Part shown: positions 56,348 through 62,410 of the stretch, piece by piece | Position numbering within the stretch: position 1 is the first letter of the stretch | How the letters are laid out: the number at the start of each line of letters is the position of its first letter | From: DATBRG01 sp036560445 | GTDB lineage: Bacteria > Pseudomonadota > Gammaproteobacteria > Burkholderiales > Methylophilaceae | Length of the DNA stretch: 64,000 nt | Assembly (NCBI GenBank): GCA_036560445.1 | Contig: DATBRG010000033.1 | Location: 61,341-125,340, forward strand | Direction: 5' to 3' | Notes under the pieces: generated by a model | Seen by the model: only the letters and a program-made list of their open reading frames with translations | Databases searched by the model: none | What the model was told of the DNA's origin: nothing | Translations under genes and position numbers: made by a program

Positions 56348-57304
56348 ATGCCAACAGTGCGAAACAAAAAACATATCGGTGCAATACTCGATAAGCTTTT
56401 CCGTCATACCACCTTGTTTTTTGCTTTTCTGGTTTTCAGTATTTTGTTTGGCATTATCGTTACATTGTTTATTTCCAGCCTGCCGGTACTCAAGCACTTT
56501 GGCTTTGCATTCTTTAGCAGCCCGGCATGGAATCCAGTCACTGACGACTTTGGTGCTCTTGTACCTATCTACGGCACCCTCGTTACTTCTGCCATTGCCA
56601 TGCTCATTGGCATTCCAGTGAGTTTTGGCATTGCTTTATTTATTACCGAACTTACCCCAGTTTATTTAAAACGCCCGCTTGGCATTGCCATTGAATTGTT
56701 AGCTGGCATTCCCAGCATTATTTATGGCATGTGGGGCCTGTTCGTATTCGCGCCATTCTTTGGTGATAACGTTGAACCATGGATCAATGATCATTTGGGC
56801 ACTCTCCCATTGATTGGCGAGGTGTTTCAAGGCCCGCCCATGGGCATAGGCATACTTACCGCTGGCATCATCCTTGCCATCATGATCATTCCTTTTACCT
56901 GTGCCGTGATGCGTGACGTATTCGAAATAGTCCCGCCTATGCTCAAGGAGTCAGCCTATGCGATGGGCGCGACAACTTGGGAAGTGGTTTGGAGCATCGT
57001 GCTTCCGTATACCAAGATTGGCGTAGTCGGCGGCATCATGCTGGGTTTAGGCCGGGCTCTGGGCGAGACCATGGCGGTAACGTTTGTGATTGGTAATGCG
57101 CACGAGCTTACTAATTCACTGCTCATGCCTGGCAATACGATTTCATCAGCGTTGGCTAACGAATTTACCGAGGCGGTGGGTGATCTTTACAATTCGTCCC
57201 TGATTACGCTGGGACTCACTTTATTTGTCATCACATTTATCGTATTGGCACTTGCGAAGCTACTGCTGATTCAACTCGCTAGCAAGGAAGGCAAGCAATC
57301 ATGA
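56348..57304 (+). CDS. pstC: Phosphate ABC transporter permease PstC
   Basis: 318-aa inner-membrane permease with six helices (E. coli 319). The start at ATG 56348 (MPTVRNKKHIGAILDKLFRH) fits the family length and lies after the attenuator hairpin; an in-frame GTG at 56243 would put that hairpin in coding sequence. Family motifs: FGALVPIYGTLVTSAIAMLIGIPVSFGIALFITE, LLAGIPSIIYGMWGLFVFAPF and the EAA-like cytosolic loop LKESAYAMGATTWEVVWSIVLPYTKIGVVGGIMLGLGRALGETMAV. It overlaps pstA by 4 bases. Confidence 0.95.
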   Translation: MPTVRNKKHIGAILDKLFRHTTLFFAFLVFSILFGIIVTLFISSLPVLKHFGFAFFSSPAWNPVTDDFGALVPIYGTLVTSAIAMLIGIPVSFGIALFITELTPVYLKRPLGIAIELLAGIPSIIYGMWGLFVFAPFFGDNVEPWINDHLGTLPLIGEVFQGPPMGIGILTAGIILAIMIIPFTCAVMRDVFEIVPPMLKESAYAMGATTWEVVWSIVLPYTKIGVVGGIMLGLGRALGETMAVTFVIGNAHELTNSLLMPGNTISSALANEFTEAVGDLYNSSLITLGLTLFVITFIVLALAKLLLIQLASKEGKQS

Positions 57305-58161
57305 GCGGCATGAATACCAATCGCTATATCGTGCGACGTGTCATCAATGGTTTCAATCTTACCGTTTCTGCCTTGACGGTTATCTTTGCCCTGACTTTCC
57401 TCATGTGGATATTGTGGACGTTGGTCAGCCACGGTATCGCCTACCTCAGCATCAAAACACTGACGACAATGACACCGCCACCGGGCAGTGCTGGCGGGTT
57501 ACTTAACGCTATCCTCGGTAGCTTCTATATGGTCACGGTGGCCACCTTGATTGGTACTCCAGTTGGCATCCTGGCCGGAACCTATCTGGCAGAATTTGGC
57601 CGGGCGGGCTGGCTGGCGCCAGCAACCCGCTTCATCAACGACATCCTTTTATCGGCTCCTTCCATCGTGATTGGCCTGTTTGTCTATGAAATCGTCGTCC
57701 ATCGTGTTGGCCATTTCTCAGGCTGGGCGGGCGCTTTAGCTTTATCGCTCATTGTGCTGCCGGTGGTAGTCCGTACTACAGAAAATATGCTGCAATTAGT
57801 GCCTAACAGCTTACGTGAGGCAGCTGCAGCACTAGGCGCACCCCAATGGAAAGTAGTCATGATGATTTCTTACCGGGCTGCCCGCGCCGGTATCCTGACT
57901 GGCCTGTTGCTCGCTATCGCCCGCATCAGTGGCGAAACGGCACCATTACTTTTCACCGCACTAAATAACCAGTTCTGGAGTACTGACCTGAATGGGCCTA
58001 TGTCCAGTCTTGCTGTGGTCATCTTCCAGTTCGCCATGAGCCCCTATGAAGACTGGCAACACCTAGCATGGGCCGGTGCACTACTGATCACGATATTAGT
58101 ACTTGGATTGAACATTCTGGCTCGCGCACTCTTCCGTCGCAGCCCTACCACTAACGCCTAG
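57301..58161 (+). CDS. pstA: Phosphate ABC transporter permease PstA
   Basis: 286-aa permease partner of PstC with six helices (E. coli 296). Motifs: GGLLNAILGSFYMVTVATLIGTPVGILAGTYLAEFG, FINDILLSAPSIVIGLFVYEIVV, and the EAA loop LVPNSLREAAAALGAPQWKVVMMISYRAARAGILTGLLLAIARISGETAPLLFTAL. The start overlaps the pstC stop by 4 bases; pstB follows after 14 bases. Confidence 0.97.
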   Translation: MSGMNTNRYIVRRVINGFNLTVSALTVIFALTFLMWILWTLVSHGIAYLSIKTLTTMTPPPGSAGGLLNAILGSFYMVTVATLIGTPVGILAGTYLAEFGRAGWLAPATRFINDILLSAPSIVIGLFVYEIVVHRVGHFSGWAGALALSLIVLPVVVRTTENMLQLVPNSLREAAAALGAPQWKVVMMISYRAARAGILTGLLLAIARISGETAPLLFTALNNQFWSTDLNGPMSSLAVVIFQFAMSPYEDWQHLAWAGALLITILVLGLNILARALFRRSPTTNA

Positions 58162-58175
58162 CAGCAGGATTATTC

Positions 58176-58946
58176 ATGCAAACAGAAATGCAATCGCCGA
58201 AAATTTCAGTCAATAACCTGAATTTTTTCTACGGAAATTTCCAGGCCTTGAAGGGTATCAATCTTTCCATCCCCAAAAACAAGGTGACGGCATTCATCGG
58301 CCCATCAGGTTGCGGAAAATCTACCCTGCTACGCACTTTTAATCGTATGTATGAGCTTTACCCGAAACTACGCGCCGAAGGTGAAATCCTGCTGGACGGT
58401 AAGGATATATTCCGCACCGAGCAAGATTTAAACCTCCTGCGCGCCATGATAGGGATGGTATTCCAGAAGCCAACACCGTTCCCAATGTCGATCTACGACA
58501 ATGTGGCTTTCGGCATCAAACTGTATGAAAGCCTACCCAAGATTGAGCTTGATCAGCGTGTAGAATGGGCTTTGCAGAAGGCCGCACTGTGGAATGAAGT
58601 CAAGGACAAGCTTGACCAAAGTGGCGCCAGCCTCTCCGGCGGCCAACAACAACGGCTCTGTATCGCACGCTGTATCGCTGTAAAACCTGAAGTATTGCTA
58701 CTGGACGAGCCATGCTCCGCGCTGGATCCAATCTCCACAGCGCGTATCGAAGAGCTAATTCATGAATTAAAGTCGGATTACACCATCATCATCGTCACCC
58801 ATAACATGCAACAAGCAGCGCGTTGCTCTGACTATACCGCTTACATGTACCTGGGTGAGCTGATTGAATTCGGCAATACCGATGTGATGTTTACCAAGCC
58901 AAGCCGCCGTGAGACGGAAGACTACATCACAGGGAAGTTTGGTTAA
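58176..58946 (+). CDS. pstB: Phosphate ABC transporter ATP-binding protein PstB
   Basis: 256-aa ABC ATPase (E. coli 257). Walker A GPSGCGKST, Q-loop VFQKPTPFPMSIYDNVAFGIK (PstB signature), ABC signature LSGGQQQRLCIARCIA, Walker B LLLDEPCSALDP, and switch His in IIIVTHNMQQAARCSDYTAYMYLGELIE. ATP hydrolysis drives phosphate import and the transporter also signals to PhoR. No phoU, phoB or phoR follows within the window; a strong terminator comes next. Confidence 0.98.
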   Translation: MQTEMQSPKISVNNLNFFYGNFQALKGINLSIPKNKVTAFIGPSGCGKSTLLRTFNRMYELYPKLRAEGEILLDGKDIFRTEQDLNLLRAMIGMVFQKPTPFPMSIYDNVAFGIKLYESLPKIELDQRVEWALQKAALWNEVKDKLDQSGASLSGGQQQRLCIARCIAVKPEVLLLDEPCSALDPISTARIEELIHELKSDYTIIIVTHNMQQAARCSDYTAYMYLGELIEFGNTDVMFTKPSRRETEDYITGKFG

Positions 58947-58966
58947 ACTGGAGTCCAGTTCTAAAT

Positions 58967-58995
58967 AAAAAAGCCGGGGGAATCCCGGCTTTTTT
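58967..58995. terminator. Bidirectional Rho-independent terminator between pstB and the glycosyltransferase gene
   Basis: AAAAAAGCCGGG (58967-58978), loop GGAAT, CCCGGCTTTTTT (58984-58995). It serves pstB (+) and the convergent glycosyltransferase gene (-). Confidence 0.92.
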
Positions 58996-59008
58996 ATTTA
59001 CTGATCGC

Positions 59009-60205
59009 CTATAGGTTAATACTGTAGGCCTTAGCTTCAAAGAGACTAAGCTCGGTATCCGCCAACTGCTGGTAAAACCGCAGCATTCGCTCGGCCTGAG
59101 TTCTCGATGACCAACGATTCATGGCATATTTCATCGCGGTCGCTCCCAAGTTTCTGCGCATATCAGGGTCACTCAGCAAACTGAATACCTTGTTAGCGAA
59201 AACCACTTCATCCTCAGGTGCTATTAGCGCACCTTCACCTTCAATAAGAATAGACTTGGTTCCAAGCTCTGCCATAGCTACCACCGGCAGGCTTTGCGCC
59301 ATGGCCTCGAGCAACACCAATCCCTGAGTTTCAGTTTTGGATGAGAATACGAAAACGTCTGCCGCACGATAGCACGCATTGAGTTGTGTATTACGATCGA
59401 GATAGCCAATGAACTTGACGTTATCCTCCAATTGCAATTCCCTTACCTGCTGGTGCAGGCTATGTTCTGCGGGTCCTTCACCAGTGATTATCAGCAGCAC
59501 TTCTGGTTGCTTCTTGCGTAATACATCGGTCATGTTTAATAGAAAACCAATGTTCTTTTCATAGGCCACACGCCCTACATACAGCATCACTGGGCGCTGC
59601 GGAGCTATGCCATAGCTGGCACGGAATGCTGCGCCATCGGCACGCTCGAAGCTCTGAGCTTGCAGGCCAGTGGGAATCACCTCTGCTCTGGTCTTCACAC
59701 CATATTGGCGCAGTACATCGAGCATGGGCTGGGAAGGCGCGACGATAGCATCTACCGCATTACATTGACGTCGGGAGATCATCCGCGCCATCCCTTTGGC
59801 CATAGCCTTGGGAATAAACGGCAAATAATGATGCAGGTAATCCTCAAAAAACGTGTGATAGGTTTCTATACAAGGCACATCCAGCAGGTGTGCCAGCTTA
59901 AGGCCTAGGTAATGGGCTACAAACGGCGTGTGGATGTGGATGAGATCATAGCTCTCCTTGCGTAACACCTGCAGCTGTTGCAGCGCATTACCGTAACGCA
60001 TCAGGCGATCTTCCGGGTCGAAGAAAATACTGCGTGCAGGAATACGCTTGACCCAGTGCTCATCCTCAGTGGTAACGCCGTAATCCGGCGCGATCAGGTG
60101 TACCTCATGGCCCATTTCCTGCAGTTGGCCGACAAAAGTACGTATGGAGGTGGAAACCCCGTTGATGCGGGGGAAATACACATCTGAGATAAATAAGATT
60201 TTCAC
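59009..60205 (-). CDS. GT4 family glycosyltransferase, diacylglycerol-glucosyltransferase-like
   Basis: 398-aa GT-B enzyme. The start at GTG 60205 has GAGGAA ahead and gives MKILFISDVYFPRINGVSTS. The acceptor domain has TYHTFFEDYLHHYLPFIPKAM and CNAVDAIVAPSQPMLDVLRQYGVKTRAEVIPTGLQ. The nucleotide-sugar domain has YVGRVAYEKNIGFLLNM, IITGEGPAEHSL and FVFSSKTETQGLVLLEAMAQSLPVVAM with the EX7E motif. This pattern, GVSTS near the N-terminus and TYHTxxEDY, is closest to bacterial mono- and diglucosyl-diacylglycerol synthases and mannosyltransferases of GT4. A Pho box upstream and the pst neighbourhood favour glycolipid synthesis under phosphate limitation. Acceptor and sugar are inferred. Confidence 0.85.
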   Translation of the reverse strand: MKILFISDVYFPRINGVSTSIRTFVGQLQEMGHEVHLIAPDYGVTTEDEHWVKRIPARSIFFDPEDRLMRYGNALQQLQVLRKESYDLIHIHTPFVAHYLGLKLAHLLDVPCIETYHTFFEDYLHHYLPFIPKAMAKGMARMISRRQCNAVDAIVAPSQPMLDVLRQYGVKTRAEVIPTGLQAQSFERADGAAFRASYGIAPQRPVMLYVGRVAYEKNIGFLLNMTDVLRKKQPEVLLIITGEGPAEHSLHQQVRELQLEDNVKFIGYLDRNTQLNACYRAADVFVFSSKTETQGLVLLEAMAQSLPVVAMAELGTKSILIEGEGALIAPEDEVVFANKVFSLLSDPDMRRNLGATAMKYAMNRWSSRTQAERMLRFYQQLADTELSLFEAKAYSINL

Positions 60206-60272
60206 GTGCTTCCTCGTTCTAGTGGAAAGAAGCACCGCATTCGCGGTCGCTAGCTATTAAAACTAATGAAAT

Positions 60273-60306
60273 ATGCTAGCGAGTGAATATGACAATGATG
60301 TGACTG
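60273..60306 (-). promoter_or_regulatory. Pho box and -10 of the glycosyltransferase gene
   Basis: On the minus strand CAGTCAC-ATCA-TTGTCAT (60306-60289), followed after exactly 10 bases by TAGCAT (60278-60273). The half-site spacing and the distance to the -10 are identical to the pstS Pho box (TCGTCAC-AAAA-CTGTCAT). The predicted start is near 60266, 60 bases before the GTG. Confidence 0.65.
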
Positions 60307-60349
60307 AAACATGTTTGCAACACTGCTGGCAAACATCAAGGAGGAACAG

Positions 60350-60718
60350 TTAACTAAATAACAACAGGCCCCAGACTACCGCCAGATTCACCAAGCTGAG
60401 GAGCACAGCAGCACTGCCTATATCTTTGGCACGTTTGGCCAGCATGTGGTTTTCCAGCGAAATACGATCCACAGTCGCCTCAATTGAGGAATTAAGCAGT
60501 TCGACAATGATCACCAGTAATACGCTAGCTATCATCACCGCACGCTCCATACCGTTATGACCCAGATAAATGGCAAGCGGAATAAGCACAATCGCCATCA
60601 GCACCTCCTGGCGGAAGGCATCTTCATTCTGATGAGCGGCCTTAAGGCCCGCCATTGAATAGCCAAAAGCATTCAGCAAACGACGTAAACCGGTTTTACC
60701 TTTGTATGGGCTTTCCAT
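60350..60718 (-). CDS. dgkA: Diacylglycerol kinase DgkA
   Basis: 122-aa small membrane kinase that phosphorylates diacylglycerol to phosphatidic acid with ATP (E. coli 121-122 aa). The start at ATG 60718 (MESPYKGKTGLRRLLNAFGY) has AGGGGAA ahead. Three membrane helices: VLMAIVLIPLAIYL, VMIASVLLVIIVELLNSSIEATVDR (with the catalytic Glu/Asn motif ELLNSSIEATVDRI), and AVLLSLVNLAVVWGLLL. AKRAKDIGSAAV is the conserved nucleotide-loop. It is divergent from the phospholipase C gene. Confidence 0.95.
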   Translation of the reverse strand: MESPYKGKTGLRRLLNAFGYSMAGLKAAHQNEDAFRQEVLMAIVLIPLAIYLGHNGMERAVMIASVLLVIIVELLNSSIEATVDRISLENHMLAKRAKDIGSAAVLLSLVNLAVVWGLLLFS

Positions 60719-60788
60719 ACGTTCCCCTAGCATTTATAAGTAACCTGACAAGGGCGAGAGTATAACAAAGCCGCCTTCATCCCGCCCC

Positions 60789-60817
60789 TTGTCACAATAA
60801 AATCATGGTCTTGTCAC
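60789..60817 (+). promoter_or_regulatory. Candidate tandem Pho half-sites upstream of the phospholipase C gene
   Basis: TTGTCAC (60789-60795), AATA, AAATCAT (60800-60806), GGTC, TTGTCAC (60811-60817): three 7-base units on an 11-bp period. The outer two match PhoB half-sites well and the middle one only in TCAT. No good -10 follows at 10 bases, so the call is weaker than the other two boxes. Confidence 0.4.
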
Positions 60818-60851
60818 ATTGAATTCACCGCACAAGTGCAAATTGCGCGAC

Positions 60852-61706
60852 ATGATCACTAGCAAACGCCTGCACAAACTATTCTGGCTGTTACCTTTCG
60901 CATTCTATTCGCTGGATGTCCATGCCTGGGGATTAGTCACCCACCTGTACTTTGCACAATCCCTATTGTGGGCCATGCCGTTGTTAGACCCCCGCTTGCA
61001 GAGAGCAATCAAGAACTTCCCTGAACTGGTGATGGCTGGCGCCTGCCTGCCCGACCTTGCCCTTGTATCCCCAGCTTTCCGCCACACTCACCACTGGGAA
61101 AATGCAGAGCATCTCTTACGCAGCGCTAGCAATGAGCAAGAGACCGCCATCGCCATCGGCTATGCCAGCCATTTATATGTCGATGTCATTGCGCACAACC
61201 ATTTTGTACCTGCCCATGAAGCCATGTGGCTGGAAAACACCATGCTCACACATATCGCCTCGGAATGGGCGATGGACGCGCATCTTGCACCCCTGCTCAA
61301 TACTTGCCCGGGGCGGTTATTGAATAAGCATCATCACATACTCCGGGAGTTTATCGCACCGCGCTTCAGGTGCTCAGAGAGCCGTGCCAGCCAGGCATTG
61401 AATCGCCTGGCATTCTGGGACAACGTATTACGCGCCGTGCGCTTACCCCATATGATATACGGTAGCATGCGCCTGCTAGATAGCCGCGTATTTAAACATT
61501 TCGTCTACTACATCGCGAAAACCCAAACGGCAATTGCCAGCATAGGTATCGTACTGGAAGGCGGCAGGCCGGAATGGGAGCCTGAACTGAAGCATCTAAC
61601 TGCTGAAGAGATGGTAGCGTGGCGCCGCGAATGCCTTAGCCACTTGGACCTGCTACACCCGGCGCCAATCGAGTACTTTAATAAAGAGTTGGAAGCCCTG
61701 CTTTAG
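60852..61706 (+). CDS. Secreted zinc-dependent phospholipase C-like protein
   Basis: 284-aa protein. The start at ATG 60852 gives signal peptide MITSKRLHKLFWLLPFAFYS then LDVHA, cleaved so that the mature chain begins with Trp (WGLVTHLYFA). In the zinc-dependent phospholipase C family the mature N-terminal Trp is itself a zinc ligand. Further ligand-like residues: PD in GACLPDLALVS, RHTHHWENAEHLL, and IGYASHLYVDVIAHNHFVPAH, i.e. His/Asp/His/His spacing as in the alpha-toxin fold. It would release diacylglycerol from phospholipids in the periplasm or outside. A TTG at 60819 is an unlikely earlier start. Convergent with the PAP2 gene (4-base gap). Confidence 0.75.
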   Translation: MITSKRLHKLFWLLPFAFYSLDVHAWGLVTHLYFAQSLLWAMPLLDPRLQRAIKNFPELVMAGACLPDLALVSPAFRHTHHWENAEHLLRSASNEQETAIAIGYASHLYVDVIAHNHFVPAHEAMWLENTMLTHIASEWAMDAHLAPLLNTCPGRLLNKHHHILREFIAPRFRCSESRASQALNRLAFWDNVLRAVRLPHMIYGSMRLLDSRVFKHFVYYIAKTQTAIASIGIVLEGGRPEWEPELKHLTAEEMVAWRRECLSHLDLLHPAPIEYFNKELEALL

Positions 61707-61710
61707 GCGC

Positions 61711-62247
61711 TTAGATGATGGTGAACGATAACGCTGCGATCAGCAGGCCTATCAGCGCGCCAGCCAGAACATCACTTGGATAATGCAGCCCGAGGATCAC
61801 ACGCGACATACCTACCATCAGCGTAAATGGCAGCAGCAACCAAGCCAGCATGGGGTAATAAGCCAGCGCTACCGTGCAGAATGCTACTGCATGTAGCGTA
61901 TGGCCTGAGGGAAAACTGAAACGATCAAGTGGAATGCCAGTTAGCCAGATGTCTTGGCGCACCTCGTATGGGCGGGGACGTAGCGTCTTACCCTTGATCC
62001 ACTTATAGAGGCATGTCCCTGTAAGCCCGGCCAAAGCCATATGCAGGCAAGGCAATACGCCTGCTTCGCCCTGGGTACAGAGTATGCCCAACATCACTGC
62101 ATACCAGAACACGCCATCGCCGAGACGACTTACCAAGCGGAATAGCAGGCGCACCCAGAGATACTGGCTGGTTCGATTCACGCGCACGCATAAGGCACCA
62201 TCCAACTCGTTGAAACGATGCAGGTACAAGCTCATTTTATGCGACAT
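61711..62247 (-). CDS. PAP2-family membrane phosphatase
   Basis: 178-aa type 2 phosphatidic acid phosphatase family protein with five or six helices. The three-part signature is complete: KGKTLRPRPYEV (KX6RP), FPSGHTLHAV (PSGH) and SRVILGLHYPSD (SRX5HX3D). Members dephosphorylate phosphatidic acid, phosphatidylglycerophosphate or undecaprenyl pyrophosphate on the periplasmic side. Next to dgkA and the phospholipase C gene a lipid substrate is likely. AGGAGC precedes the ATG. Confidence 0.9.
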   Translation of the reverse strand: MSHKMSLYLHRFNELDGALCVRVNRTSQYLWVRLLFRLVSRLGDGVFWYAVMLGILCTQGEAGVLPCLHMALAGLTGTCLYKWIKGKTLRPRPYEVRQDIWLTGIPLDRFSFPSGHTLHAVAFCTVALAYYPMLAWLLLPFTLMVGMSRVILGLHYPSDVLAGALIGLLIAALSFTII

Positions 62248-62370
62248 GGCTAGCTCCTCGGCAGTTTGCCTTAATTAAGGAGTTAATGCTGATCATGGAA
62301 TGACTAGACATGCGTGCAGAATTACACGCGAATGTGAAGAAATGATGAAACTATTACGACAAGCTAATGA

Positions 62371-62399
62371 TGGCTGCGACTCGGACCAAGCCGCAGCCA
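62371..62399 (-). terminator. Hairpin downstream of the RTX gene
   Basis: TGGCTGCG (62371-62378) and CGCAGCCA (62392-62399) form a perfect 8-bp GC-rich stem, 13-base loop, 12 bases beyond the RTX stop. The following minus-strand bases (TCATTAGCTTG) lack a T-run, so it may be a weak terminator or mRNA 3' stabiliser. Confidence 0.4.
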
Positions 62400-62410
62400 C
62401 CGGATACAAC

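Noticed and set aside
62248..62340. Possible Pho box upstream of the PAP2 gene
   Set aside because: Only scattered GTCAT/GATCA fragments without the 7-4-7 spacing seen at pstS and the glycosyltransferase.
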